57,447 nt of DNA from a virus. The position numbers and the translations under genes were made by a program. The notes beneath the pieces are model-generated. The model was given only the letters and a program-made list of their open reading frames with translations, had not been told where the DNA came from and did not search any database. The DNA lies in IMG/VR virus record IMGVR_UViG_3300031566_000035, positions 1 to 57,447 of that record; one strand, 5' to 3'. Positions 17,630 through 24,601 of this stretch are shown in pieces (position 1 is the first letter of the stretch; each line of letters opens with the position of its first letter).

Positions 17630-17719
17630 TGGCGTTTTTGGTATGACAACCGAAACAACAGGATTGTAGGATTTATAGTTGGATTGATTACAGGCATGGC
17701 TATTTACGCTTGTTTGTAA
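17477..17719 (+). CDS. Cassette ORF through right half of site 4 (80 aa)
   Basis: 80 residues: a charged N-terminal part encoded in the site loop, IPRVTNW at the right half (GTT as Val), then a C-terminal membrane helix (about 60-79). TAA stop lies in the left half of site 5. N- and C-terminal parts look unlike each other, as in a composite gene. Function unknown. Confidence 0.5.
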   Translation: METKVLEIIKDESEKADVRKYTCINGFGYSQFERNIADRVVKLFAIPRVTNWRFWYDNRNNRIVGFIVGLITGMAIYACL

Positions 17720-17846
17720 CGTTGACGCTATGAAAAGTAGCGGAAATCGAAGCACTTAACTATCAAATTACGATGAATTTAAATAAAATTATAAACCACC
17801 AAACAGCACCGACACCGCTATTTTTTATAGCATGTGTTATGCGCTG
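17714..17846 (+). repeat. attC-like site 5 (well formed)
   Basis: Left half TAACGTTGACGCTATGAAAA (17717-17736), then GTAGCGG; right half CCGCTATTTTTTATAGCATG then TGTTATGCGC. About 25 paired positions. The head of the following cassette, TTATGCGC, is the exact complement of its tail GCGCATAAC at 18122. Confidence 0.85.
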
Positions 17847-17868
17847 GGCGGTATAATAACAAATAATT

Positions 17869-18117
17869 ATGAAAAGTAATGATAAACCCGTAAACCCAAC
17901 TCCAATAGCTGGAGGTGATGAATCAGTAGTAAATATTCATTCAATGGCTAATAGTACAGGAATGACAGAAGGAATTACATTGCGTGAACATTTTGCATCA
18001 ATGGCTATGCAAGGATTATTAAGTCAACATAATCTAAAACAGCCTACTGACCAACAAATAATATGTCAACTTAGCGTTGAATTAGCCGATACGTTGCTTG
18101 ATGAACTCGCAAAGTAG
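17869..18117 (+). CDS. Cassette protein, unknown (82 aa)
   Basis: 82 residues: polar, Thr/Ser-rich N-terminus, then a helical segment with REHFASMAMQGLLSQ (about 38-52). The second half (REHFA to LADTLLDEL) is reminiscent of small phage proteins found in Bacteroidota islands, but no function is known. It fills a classical cassette between sites 5 and 6. Confidence 0.6.
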   Translation: MKSNDKPVNPTPIAGGDESVVNIHSMANSTGMTEGITLREHFASMAMQGLLSQHNLKQPTDQQIICQLSVELADTLLDELAK

Positions 18118-18121
18118 CCTT

Positions 18122-18226
18122 GCGCATAACGGTTTGGCTATGTTTTGAAGCCTAACCACAACCACAAATGATTGAATTTAGTATAAACTTGACAAAGGCT
18201 TTTAAATATAGCTTTTGTTATAAACT
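18122..18226 (+). repeat. attC-like site 6
   Basis: Left half CATAACGGTTTGGCTATGTT (18125-18144) continuing TTGAAGCC; right half GGCTTTTAAATATAGC then TTTTGTTATAAAC. The loop is about 45 bases and non-coding. Cassette head TTATAAAC matches tail GTTTATAAC. Confidence 0.85.
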
Positions 18227-18238
18227 GAAAAAAAAATT

Positions 18239-18388
18239 ATGGCAACAACTATTTGGTTGATACTATCCTTGATTGAAAAAGAGCCGATACCTAACTTTTT
18301 GCAAAGCAATGGCAGTTGGGTTAGTTCGTGGATACCTGCATTATTGCTTGATTTATTCGTTATTTACATAATTTTTTATTGTTTATAA
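18239..18388 (+). CDS. Small membrane cassette protein (49 aa)
   Basis: 49 residues with hydrophobic segments near 4-12 and 32-48 (ALLLDLFVIYIIFYCL). It fills the shortest coding cassette: the ATG is 22 bases after the recombination point and the TAA stop is part of the next left half. Confidence 0.55.
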   Translation: MATTIWLILSLIEKEPIPNFLQSNGSWVSSWIPALLLDLFVIYIIFYCL

Positions 18389-18668
18389 CGAAAAAGTATA
18401 TGAACTGAAATTAAAATTTTTTGAGCGATGGCAAGAACTAAAGGAAGCGGTTGGGGTGGTGGAACTATCCTATACCAAAAATGCCCTAAATGCGGCAAAA
18501 AGAAAGTAATGTATGATGGTGGTAGCGGAATAAGAGATTTAACCTCAATTCCGTTTAAATGCACCTCATGTAAGCATAGGTTTAATGACTCTGATTTGAT
18601 TAGAGAGCAATACGCAGCAAAAGCGGGTAGGCAATTTTAATTTTTGTTTATATACAGTGTTGTATTGA
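18382..18668 (+). repeat. attC-like site 7 (gene in loop)
   Basis: Left half ATAACGAAAAAGTATATGAA (18385-18404); right half GTTTATATACAGTGTTGTAT (18646-18665). The complete gene 18428-18640 sits between the halves. Confidence 0.7.
18428..18640 (+). CDS. Zinc-ribbon protein in a site loop (70 aa)
   Basis: 70 residues. CPKCGKK (about 19-25) and CTSCKHR (about 45-51) form a zinc ribbon. Glycine-rich, basic N-terminus (GSGWGGG). Lies wholly between the left and right halves of site 7. Possibly nucleic-acid binding. Confidence 0.6.
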   Translation: MARTKGSGWGGGTILYQKCPKCGKKKVMYDGGSGIRDLTSIPFKCTSCKHRFNDSDLIREQYAAKAGRQF

Positions 18669-18696
18669 GCGCAGCGGCGTTTTAATGCAATACAAC
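18660..18696 (+). other. Minimal non-coding cassette (about 35 bp)
   Basis: Head TTGTATTG and tail CAATACAAC are complementary, enclosing only GAGCGCAGCGGCGTTTTAATG. It obeys the cassette rule but carries no gene: either a relic of a deleted cassette or a bare recombination unit. Confidence 0.6.
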
Positions 18697-18790
18697 GTAT
18701 GGTAATATGAAAAGTTGGCTTTGTAGTCACTTTCAGTTTACCATCGCAGCTTGATAGCCAATTTTTTATATTACGTGTTATCGGCTGCCT
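18691..18790 (+). repeat. attC-like site 8 (well formed)
   Basis: Left half ACAACGTATGGTAATATGAA (18692-18711), then AAGTTGGCT; right half AGCCAATTTTTTATATTACG then TGTTATCGGC. Loop of about 40 non-coding bases. Cassette head TTATCGGC matches tail GCCGATAAC. Confidence 0.85.
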
Positions 18791-18820
18791 TTTATTGTTA
18801 AATTATTAAATATCAAATAA

Positions 18821-19204
18821 ATGAAAAGAGAAATATTATTTAAAGGAAAATCGGTTAATACTGGCGAATGGGTTGAAAGTATGACTATTGCAAAAGGAAC
18901 TATTAAACGCAAAAAAGATGATGTGTTTATGGAGATTGGCGAAAATAAATGGATAGGTATTGAACCTAAATCATTAAGCCAATTTATAAACCAAAAGGAT
19001 AAAAACGGCAAAAAGATTTTTGAAGGCGATTATGATGCCGATGGTAATTGTGTTGTTTGGTGTGAAAACTGTAATGGTTTTGAATTTGCTGCTATAGATG
19101 TACCAACTAAAGATATTTGCATACCATGCCATAGATGCGATGGAAATTTCTTCTTTGGCGACCAAATAAACGACTTTGAGATTGTCGGAAATATTGCGGA
19201 CTAA
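18821..19204 (+). CDS. YopX-like protein (cassette)
   Basis: 127 residues. MKREILFKGKS...GEWVES at the start and the ...FINQKDKNGKKIFEGD... core (about 47-66) are characteristic of the YopX family of phage proteins (function unknown). A late cysteine set (CENC, CHRC) adds a zinc-like motif. A second YopX-like gene is at 22429. Confidence 0.7.
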   Translation: MKREILFKGKSVNTGEWVESMTIAKGTIKRKKDDVFMEIGENKWIGIEPKSLSQFINQKDKNGKKIFEGDYDADGNCVVWCENCNGFEFAAIDVPTKDICIPCHRCDGNFFFGDQINDFEIVGNIAD

Positions 19205-19209
19205 GGTTG

Positions 19210-19268
19210 CCGATAACGAATAGTGGTAAGCGGTCGTTTTAATGCCGTTTACCACGTGTTACCGGCTG
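19210..19268 (+). repeat. attC-like site 9 (shortest, compact)
   Basis: Left half GATAACGAATAGTGGTAAGC (19212-19231); right half GCCGTTTACCACGTGTTACC (19244-19263). Only about 55 bp end to end, the size of a classical attC. Cassette head TTACCGGC pairs with tail GCTGGTAAC (one G-T). Confidence 0.85.
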
Positions 19269-19299
19269 ACACGGATTATTAACCACTAAAGATTATTAA

Positions 19300-20139
19300 A
19301 TGAACGAATGTAGCAATAACAGTTTTTTGAGCGTTGGCAAAAACGGCTTTGCCGAACTTACACACGGCTCACTTTTTAGTGGCGTTGGCGGGTTTGAAGA
19401 AGGCTCTGAGCTGGCAGGAATAAAGACTATTTGGAATTGTGAACTTGAAAATTACCAAAGTAAAATATTAAAGCAAAATTACAATGAAAGCAAACAATAT
19501 AGAGATATTACAGAAGCCGAAATCAAAGAGCGAGTTAGCATCATTAGTGGAGGTTTTCCGTGCCAAGACATTAGCGTTGCGGGAAAAATGGAAGGTATCA
19601 CAGGTAAACGCTCTGGGCTTTGGAGTGAGATGTTTAGAATTATTAGGGACATTAGACCTTACTACGTCATCATTGAAAACTCGCCAGCTTTGCTTATTCG
19701 AGGATTTGAACAAGTCTTATGCGACCTTTCCAAAATCGGGTATAATGCAGAATGGCAAAGTATTTCAAACATCGCTTTTGGATACCCACACAAGAGAGAA
19801 AGATTATACGCTATTGCCTACGCCAACGAAATCGGATTACAAAGCGACATTTGCACAGGTGACGGCTTTAACTCGATATTTAGAAAGTGGACACCAAATC
19901 AGAATGATGGATATTCTTTGTCAAAAAGGATTCACGAAATCGGAGCGTGTGAAGATATTAGAAATGGTGATGGGTTTCAATCCTGGACACACAGAGTTGG
20001 AAGCATAGGAAATGCAGTAAACCCAACAGTTGCCTACTATTTATTTGAATGTATTAAGCATCATTTTTTAAAAAGGAGGGGAGAAAAAACTGTTATTGCG
20101 GACTTACAGCAGATAACTCGATTAAATGTATCGGCGTAG
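19300..20139 (+). CDS. DNA (cytosine-5) methyltransferase (cassette)
   Basis: 279 residues. C5-MTase motifs in order: I LFSGVGGFEEG (about 25-35), IV GGFPCQDIS with catalytic Cys (about 85-93), VI VIIENSP (ENS instead of the common ENV), VIII GYPHKRERLYAIAY (about 162-175), X GSIGNAVNP. The target-recognition region is short (about 180-235), so specificity cannot be read. It probably methylates phage DNA to evade restriction. Unusually, a 174-codon ORF is nested in another frame (19484-20008). Confidence 0.85.
   Translation: MNECSNNSFLSVGKNGFAELTHGSLFSGVGGFEEGSELAGIKTIWNCELENYQSKILKQNYNESKQYRDITEAEIKERVSIISGGFPCQDISVAGKMEGITGKRSGLWSEMFRIIRDIRPYYVIIENSPALLIRGFEQVLCDLSKIGYNAEWQSISNIAFGYPHKRERLYAIAYANEIGLQSDICTGDGFNSIFRKWTPNQNDGYSLSKRIHEIGACEDIRNGDGFQSWTHRVGSIGNAVNPTVAYYLFECIKHHFLKRRGEKTVIADLQQITRLNVSA
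19484..20008 (+). CDS. Nested ORF inside the methyltransferase gene, +1 frame (174 aa)
   Basis: An uninterrupted 174-codon frame lies wholly within the methyltransferase gene. Its translation is not random-looking: LCLFEDLNKSYATFPKSGIM, YTLLPTPTKSDYKATF and VMGFNPGHTELE resemble a phage protein family often annotated near C5-MTases (PTP-x-SD and MGFP-x-xW/HT segments). No separate promoter is evident; the start could be ATG 19484 or internal. Whether it is translated is unknown. Confidence 0.45.
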   Translation: MKANNIEILQKPKSKSELASLVEVFRAKTLALREKWKVSQVNALGFGVRCLELLGTLDLTTSSLKTRQLCLFEDLNKSYATFPKSGIMQNGKVFQTSLLDTHTREKDYTLLPTPTKSDYKATFAQVTALTRYLESGHQIRMMDILCQKGFTKSERVKILEMVMGFNPGHTELEA

Positions 20140-20145
20140 TGTTTG

Positions 20146-20212
20146 CTGGTAACGGTTTGGCTATGCACCGTATGAGGAACGAATATGGGGTATAGGTGTT
20201 GTTACCCACCTG
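20146..20212 (+). repeat. attC-like site 10 (compact)
   Basis: Left half GGTAACGGTTTGGCTATGCA (20148-20167); right half GGGGTATAGGTGTTGTTACC (20187-20206). Cassette head TTACCCAC is the exact complement of its tail GTGGGTAAC at 20685. Confidence 0.8.
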
Positions 20213-20245
20213 TACCGATTTAATAACGAAAAACTTTAATTGAAA

Positions 20246-20692
20246 ATGAAAACTTTTGTCTTGACTGTTTCAAAGCAGTTTCCAAAAACACACGAAAAGG
20301 CTGGAAAATCAACTGGCTTTGTAGAAAATATCTCCCGACTATTTACTAATGATAGTGAGAAGATACATACTATTCGCTCAAATTATGACCTATGGCACAA
20401 ACGAGCAAAAGAAATAAACGAAGGAAAGGCTGTGTTGTCGATTAGATACTGGTTTGAAATGCCTTACCGTTCAAAGCAAGTTGAAATTTGCAGACTTGAA
20501 AGAGTTGGTGTTGAAAAACTTGAACAGCCTGACAACTTCGTATTTGCTCCAATTGAAGGGAAGCCGATTGATTGGGAATTAGTGGCAAAGAATGACGGTT
20601 TAAGTTTTGAGGACTTTTGCGAGTGGTTTAAGTCAAGACAAAAAGAACCTATGGCTGTTCTTCATTTTACCGACTTTAGGTATGGTGGGTAA
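20246..20692 (+). CDS. ASCH/PUA-like protein (cassette)
   Basis: 148 residues from ATG 20246. FVLTVSKQFPKTH, KIHTIRSNYDLW (about 41-52) and LSIRYWFEMPYRSKQVEI (about 69-86) resemble a phage family with an ASCH-like RNA-binding fold. The stop TAA is in the left half of site 11. Its molecular role is not established. Confidence 0.6.
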   Translation: MKTFVLTVSKQFPKTHEKAGKSTGFVENISRLFTNDSEKIHTIRSNYDLWHKRAKEINEGKAVLSIRYWFEMPYRSKQVEICRLERVGVEKLEQPDNFVFAPIEGKPIDWELVAKNDGLSFEDFCEWFKSRQKEPMAVLHFTDFRYGG

Positions 20693-20819
20693 CGGTGGCA
20701 ATAAGAAACGAAAGGGATTGCGAGCCACGAACCTATCAAACCGTGAAAATTTGGCACGGATTACTGAACTTGATTAACCGATTAAACCCTTTTGTTTTTT
20801 ATTGCGTGTTATAAGCCGT
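20684..20819 (+). repeat. attC-like site 11 (well formed)
   Basis: Left half GGTAACGGTGGCAATAAGAA (20688-20707), then ACGAAAGGG; right half CCCTTTTGTTTTTTATTGCG then TGTTATAAGCC. About 26 paired positions, loop about 65 bases, non-coding. Cassette head TTATAAGCC equals the complement of tail GGCTTATAA. Confidence 0.85.
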
Positions 20820-20871
20820 ATTTGTTTTATTATCAACCGAAAGTAAAATAATTTAAAAATAAATCACTTTT

Positions 20872-20912
20872 TACTTGTATATATGATATATATTATATAT
20901 CTTTACTTCATA
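20872..20912 (+). promoter_or_regulatory. Possible promoter inside a cassette
   Basis: TTG in TTTTACTTGTATATATG, followed about 20-25 bases later by TATATCTTTA, resembles the Bacteroidota promoter. It lies in the 130-bp leader before the two small genes of this cassette, which would make the cassette self-expressing. Confidence 0.45.
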
Positions 20913-20938
20913 ATTAATAACAAATAAAACATACAATT

Positions 20939-21103
20939 ATGAGTACAACAGAAGTAAGAGAACAATTAAAAGCAGAAGGAATTTCTGCAATTGTTAAATT
21001 GGTAGATAATAGATTTGAAATAAAAGTAAAAATGCAGGAAAACTTTACAAAAGTAGTAAGAATGTTTCCTTTGGCAAATGTAAGCCATACAACGATTAGA
21101 TAA
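20939..21103 (+). CDS. Small cassette protein, gene 1 of a pair (54 aa)
   Basis: 54 residues (MSTTEVREQLKAEG start), helical then beta-prone. Its stop abuts the next start (TAAATG), so the two genes are co-translated. The pair, with its own promoter-like leader, resembles a toxin-antitoxin or regulator arrangement, but no known toxin motif was seen. Confidence 0.5.
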   Translation: MSTTEVREQLKAEGISAIVKLVDNRFEIKVKMQENFTKVVRMFPLANVSHTTIR

Positions 21104-21244
21104 ATGAAAAAGATTATTGATATACCTGACGAAATAGTTAAAGACTTAAAGAAGTTAGCTATTGACCAAAATAAAGACCTAAAAAACTTTATTCAAGACG
21201 AACTAAAAAAACTTGTCGAGAACCCTCAATCGAAGCCGTCTTAA
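21104..21244 (+). CDS. Small helical protein, gene 2 of a pair (46 aa)
   Basis: 46 residues: KKIIDIPDEIVKDLKKLAID then an amphipathic helix. The pattern (short strand then two helices) resembles ribbon-helix-helix antitoxins or repressors. Could regulate the cassette's own promoter. Inference only. Confidence 0.5.
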   Translation: MKKIIDIPDEIVKDLKKLAIDQNKDLKNFIQDELKKLVENPQSKPS

Positions 21245-21248
21245 TATG

Positions 21249-21384
21249 GCTTATAACGTTGAGTATAAGAAACGTAGCGTTTTAAAACACTTAACTACAA
21301 TAACTTACAAAAGTGAAATTGAAATAGAAAATTTAATATTAACCACTGGTGCAGCTATGTTTTTTATACATTGTTACCACCAGT
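21249..21384 (+). repeat. attC-like site 12
   Basis: Left half TATAACGTTGAGTATAAGAA (21252-21271), then ACGTAGCG; right half GCTATGTTTTTTATACATTG then TTACCACC. Loop about 75 bases. Cassette head TTACCACC matches tail GGTGGTAAC. Confidence 0.85.
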
Positions 21385-21399
21385 ACATTAATTAACAGC

Positions 21400-21645
21400 A
21401 TGAAGAAATTTAATATAAACCACTATATGTACATTCAGATAACCGATACTGGATGGCAACACCTAAAGCAAACTGTGGGTGAAGATTACATTAAACATTG
21501 TATTGAACCTTATAAAACTGATGTAGATGGCAAAACTTGGTATAGATTACAAGCCCACAGTGTATTTGAACTACTGCCAATAAATTTCGGTGGACAAGTA
21601 GCCTACAACCCTAATGTAATGTTTGACGATAAAGACCTTACTTAG
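21400..21645 (+). CDS. Cassette protein, unknown (81 aa)
   Basis: 81 residues from ATG 21400. YMYIQITDTGWQHLKQ at about 9-24 resembles a phage protein family of unknown role in which a winged-helix-like fold has been suspected. ATG 21349 is rejected because it lies in the right half of site 12. Confidence 0.6.
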   Translation: MKKFNINHYMYIQITDTGWQHLKQTVGEDYIKHCIEPYKTDVDGKTWYRLQAHSVFELLPINFGGQVAYNPNVMFDDKDLT

Positions 21646-21649
21646 TATT

Positions 21650-21858
21650 GGTGGTAACGTTGAGTGTATGGTTTGATTTTTAACGATTTAAAAGAACGAA
21701 ATATGAAAGATTTAGAACACTTACAAAGAATTATAAAAGAATTGCAAAATGATAAAGATAACGGAAAACTTGGTGATTACGCACAAGGTAGATTAGCTGC
21801 ATTTAAGATGTCAGAAAAATTAGTTAAAAATTTAACTATACATATTGTTAGCAATTCG
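21650..21858 (+). repeat. attC-like site 13
   Basis: Left half GGTAACGTTGAGTGTATGGT (21653-21672); right half AACTATACATATTGTTAGC (21834-21852), which is inside ORF 21703-21954. Cassette head TTAGCAAT matches tail ATTGCTAA. Confidence 0.75.
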
Positions 21859-21954
21859 GTTTGCTGCGATAACTGCCAACACCAAACACCAAGACATAGT
21901 ATTATGTGCAGTAGTTGCTTAGGGTTTAATCACTTTCAGCAAACTGATTGCTAA
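21703..21954 (+). CDS. Composite cassette ORF (83 aa)
   Basis: 83 residues. The N-terminal 45, encoded in the loop of site 13, form a charged helix (LQRIIKELQNDKDNG). The right half is read as IHIVSNSV (GTT as Val). The C-terminal part is a CDNCQH ... CSSC zinc motif supplied by the next cassette. Looks like a fusion created at the recombination point. Confidence 0.55.
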   Translation: MKDLEHLQRIIKELQNDKDNGKLGDYAQGRLAAFKMSEKLVKNLTIHIVSNSVCCDNCQHQTPRHSIMCSSCLGFNHFQQTDC

Positions 21955-22043
21955 TGTTTCGACTGTATGGCGTGAGCCTTGTACTTCACAAGGCGGAAAG
22001 CCATTCAATAGATGCTTACGCTATACAGTATGTTATGAGTAGT
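21947..22043 (+). repeat. attC-like site 14 (well formed)
   Basis: Left half CTAATGTTTCGACTGTATGG (21951-21970), then CGTGAGC; right half GCTTACGCTATACAGTATG then TTATGAGTAG. It has TAAT instead of TAAC. Cassette head TTATGAGTA matches tail TACTCATAAC. Confidence 0.8.
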
Positions 22044-22076
22044 GACACAAGTTTTAACCTTAAAATAATTATAGAA

Positions 22077-22343
22077 ATGGAAAATGTAAAAGAATTAATT
22101 GAATTAAAAGCTATGATGATATTGGCTTGTAAACTAAATAAAGAGCAACTTATAATTGAACTTACAGACCTTGTAAATTCAATTAATTCAGCATCTATCG
22201 AAAGTCGAAACATTATGAGTAATGAGGCTCAAAAAGAGCTATTAATTGATGTGCTTAATGTTATTGAGCGTTACTATGATGTAGAATTTGGTAACATTGA
22301 TAATGCAGTAAGCTATATATTAGCTAAAATTAATAGTGATTGA
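22077..22343 (+). CDS. Cassette protein, helical, unknown (88 aa)
   Basis: 88 residues, almost entirely helical (LIELKAMMILACKLNKEQLI ...), acidic. No known family. A longer frame from 21948 is rejected because it starts in site 14. Confidence 0.55.
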   Translation: MENVKELIELKAMMILACKLNKEQLIIELTDLVNSINSASIESRNIMSNEAQKELLIDVLNVIERYYDVEFGNIDNAVSYILAKINSD

Positions 22344-22362
22344 GCCGTCCACTTGTGGCATT

Positions 22363-22896
22363 ACTCATAACGGTTTGGCTATGTTTTGAAAATATATTTT
22401 ACTAATTTTTAACTAAAATAAAAAGATAATGAAAAGAGAAATTAAATTTAGAGTTTGGGAACAAAATAAAAAGAAAATGGTATATCCGATTGACACTTTA
22501 AAGGTGAGTAACGAGGAAGGATATTCACATTTAGAGCAATTTTTAGATCGTGGAGATTTAGTAATGGCAGACGATTATGATATTAAGCATTATAAAAAGT
22601 TACCATGTATTATGATGCAATACACTGGAATAAAAGATGTTGACGGCAAAGAAATTTACGAAGATGACATAATTAACGGTATGACCGTAACATACTGCGG
22701 AGATCAAAATGGCGGGCTTGGAATGGCTTGTGGTTGGTATTTACAGCAAGATGATTTTGAAAGATGGATAGAGTTAGAATCTAAATGTAATGCAAATGGA
22801 GATAACCATAAAATTGATGGGAATGTACATGAGAACCCTGAACTACTAAAAAGCTAAAAATATATTTATAAAATATTAGCTGTTGTTGTATTGCGC
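22363..22896 (+). repeat. attC-like site 15 (gene in loop)
   Basis: Left half ATAACGGTTTGGCTATGTTT (22367-22386), then TGAAAATATATTTT; right half AAAATATATTTATAAAATAT then TAGCTGTTGTTGTATTG. A long, clear complementarity although the complete YopX-like gene (22429-22857) lies between the arms. Confidence 0.75.
22429..22857 (+). CDS. YopX-like protein (in a site loop)
   Basis: 142 residues. MKREIKFRVWEQNKKKMVYP at the start and MQYTGIKDVDGKEIYEDDII (about 63-82) are YopX-family hallmarks. A second YopX-like gene at 18821 lies in a normal cassette, whereas this one lies between the two halves of site 15. Function of the family is unknown; it is common in phage early regions. Confidence 0.75.
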   Translation: MKREIKFRVWEQNKKKMVYPIDTLKVSNEEGYSHLEQFLDRGDLVMADDYDIKHYKKLPCIMMQYTGIKDVDGKEIYEDDIINGMTVTYCGDQNGGLGMACGWYLQQDDFERWIELESKCNANGDNHKIDGNVHENPELLKS

Positions 22897-22935
22897 CATT
22901 AAGGCTTGTGCACATAGCATCCGTTACGCTAAGAA
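22885..22935 (+). repeat. 51-bp repeat, copy 2 (cassette head)
   Basis: Same sequence as 16200-16250 with one difference, again starting at a GTTG right-half end. Here the rest of the cassette (to 23021) is non-coding and its tail GGAATACAATGG complements the head TTGTATT. Confidence 0.85.
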
Positions 22936-23012
22936 CTGATTATTAATATGCAGATTATCAGCTTTAAACTGATACAGAGACTATGAAACATAAAAAACAT
23001 TATAGCGTAATG

Positions 23013-23504
23013 GAATACAATGGATGGCAATAAGAATAGTTGGCTCTCGAAATTTAGTACAGACTTTAATTTGAAATACAAATAAAAACAAAAAAGAGAT
23101 GGAAAAACATGATTTAAGAACACAAATTTGCATAGAAGTAGATGCAAAAAATATTGATGGTAAAACAGCGAGCAGATTACTACAAGCTATTAATAATACC
23201 GAAAATAAGCAAATAAGCAAATTACAACATTTCAAGGACACAACTGTTGGGCTATATGCTTTTGATTGTAACCCAGAAGATTTAATTATAAAATTTGTAA
23301 ATAGCCAAAGCGATGCTTGTAGTTTATTTACAGAAGATGTTGATAGACTTACTGAAGATTGGAAAACATTTTGTAATGATAAAAATATTGTAAAAAGTCC
23401 ATTTTTCAGAATTAGTGGGTAGGCTTTTGTTTTTATTCCACACAAACCTACTGCACTTGATTGAAAAACAAGCCAATTATTTTTATTGCGTGTTATAAAC
23501 TGTA
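23013..23504 (+). repeat. attC-like site 16 (gene in loop)
   Basis: Left half ACAATGGATGGCAATAAGAA (23017-23036), then TAGTTGGCT; right half AGCCAATTATTTTTATTGCG then TGTTATAAAC. About 25 paired positions around gene 23099-23422. Confidence 0.8.
23099..23422 (+). CDS. Protein in a site loop, unknown (107 aa)
   Basis: 107 residues, acidic, alpha/beta, no recognised motif. Its 3' end (GTGGGTAGGCTTTT) is shared with the end of gene 25190-25483, also a loop gene, and resembles a mutated left half (GTGGGTAAC to GTGGGTAGG). Confidence 0.55.
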   Translation: MEKHDLRTQICIEVDAKNIDGKTASRLLQAINNTENKQISKLQHFKDTTVGLYAFDCNPEDLIIKFVNSQSDACSLFTEDVDRLTEDWKTFCNDKNIVKSPFFRISG

Positions 23505-23510
23505 AAAATT

Positions 23511-23702
23511 ATGAGCATATTATTAGACAAATTACTAAAAGAAGCAGACACCTCAACAACCACACAAGCAAAAGATTTGAAGTGGTATATCGCAAAACCA
23601 TTACCGTTTTATTCGTTGAAAACAAAACTTAAAAGGATAAAAGATGGATTAAGAGTTATGAACGGAAAATCTTTTGCGGTACATTATAAACAAGATGAAT
23701 AA
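23511..23702 (+). CDS. Small basic cassette protein (63 aa)
   Basis: 63 residues, basic C-terminal half (KTKLKRIKDGLRVMNGK), possible nucleic-acid binding. Cassette head TTATAAAC and tail GTTTATAAC are complementary. Function not recognised. Confidence 0.55.
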   Translation: MSILLDKLLKEADTSTTTQAKDLKWYIAKPLPFYSLKTKLKRIKDGLRVMNGKSFAVHYKQDE

Positions 23703-23710
23703 TTTTTATT

Positions 23711-23818
23711 GTTTATAACGGCTGGCGGTATGGTTTAGTAAAGGCTGACCACTACCGACCAATCGAAGAACAAAACTTAATTCAGCCTTTATTAACTATA
23801 CCGCTTGTTAGGCTTTCG
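23711..23818 (+). repeat. attC-like site 17 (well formed)
   Basis: Left half ATAACGGCTGGCGGTATGGT (23715-23734), then TTAGTAAAGGCTG; right half CAGCCTTTATTAACTATACC then GCTTGTTAGGC. About 29 paired positions. Cassette head TTAGGCTT equals the complement of tail AAGCCTAA. Confidence 0.88.
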
Positions 23819-23846
23819 TGCTTTGCGGGCGGGAAACACAAAGATT

Positions 23847-24074
23847 ATGAGAAACTATACAACATTAGATTTAGTGAGGTTTAACAGGCTTGCAAATGAA
23901 AACAAAGACCTAAAGCCAATTGAGTTGATTAAATTATATAATGAAAAGTACCCTGAGAAAACAGCAAAAGAAAAACTGATAATTTTATCAAAGGCTTTAG
24001 GAATTAATAACCTACACAAAGCCTTAACTGGTAATGATATTCCAGAGGACGAGCGTTGGGAGCATGAAGCCTAA
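23847..24074 (+). CDS. Cassette protein, helical (75 aa)
   Basis: 75 residues from ATG 23847, all-helical, mixed charge (DLVRFNRLANENKDLKPIE). The TAA stop is the TAA of site 18's left half. No family recognised. Confidence 0.55.
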   Translation: MRNYTTLDLVRFNRLANENKDLKPIELIKLYNEKYPEKTAKEKLIILSKALGINNLHKALTGNDIPEDERWEHEA

Positions 24075-24352
24075 CGGCAAATTGTAAGTTGTCGGGTGCT
24101 GTTGAAATACGCACAGAATTAAATTGAAAAATAAATGTTGAATAACTTAAATAGTGAACGGATGAAATTTACAGACAAACAAATTAAGGCAGCAAAGGAA
24201 GTGAAAGAAGAAGTAATACACGGTACTTTGTATGATTGGAGACATATTTACATGGCTGGTGAAATTTGCATGTGGGACGAATTACAGCAAAAGAAAGTGA
24301 ACGGTGTTGAACAAAGCGAAAGCACCTGCAATTTACAAAATGTTATAGATAG
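24069..24352 (+). repeat. attC-like site 18
   Basis: Left half CCTAACGGCAAATTGTAAGT (24070-24089), then TGTCGGGTGCT; right half AGCACCTGCAATTTACAAAA then TGTTATAGA, inside ORF 24135-24470. Cassette head TTATAGA matches tail TCTATAAC. Confidence 0.8.
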
Positions 24353-24470
24353 GTTTTGTGCGTTGGAAGATGCGATGAAACTTACTCTTACAAAAAACAT
24401 TGGTAAAGTTAGTTTAATAAATAGATTTGAAGAACTTGGTAAAGCGCTGGGGAGGGAAACTTCTCTATAA
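24135..24470 (+). CDS. Composite cassette ORF (111 aa)
   Basis: 111 residues. About 68 residues are encoded in the loop of site 18, the right half is read as NLQNVIDRF (GTT as Val), and the C-terminal part comes from the next cassette. The N-terminal part ends near a WRHIYMAGEICMWDE stretch. No family identified. TAA stop lies in site 19. Confidence 0.5.
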   Translation: MLNNLNSERMKFTDKQIKAAKEVKEEVIHGTLYDWRHIYMAGEICMWDELQQKKVNGVEQSESTCNLQNVIDRFCALEDAMKLTLTKNIGKVSLINRFEELGKALGRETSL

Positions 24471-24601
24471 CGTTGAGCGTATGCGCCTGTTGGCGTGTTG
24501 ATTAGAATTACATAACTTTAAAAACAGATATAAGATGAAAAAAGAAAACACAGTTAAAAATACCACTAAGCCAATGGCGTATGACGCATTGTTAGGTGTT
24601 G
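24464..24601 (+). repeat. attC-like site 19 (well formed)
   Basis: Left half TATAACGTTGAGCGTATGCG (24466-24485), then CC; right half GGCGTATGACGCATTGTTAG (24576-24595), inside ORF 24535-24762. Cassette head TTAGGTGT equals the complement of tail ACACCTAA. Confidence 0.85.
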
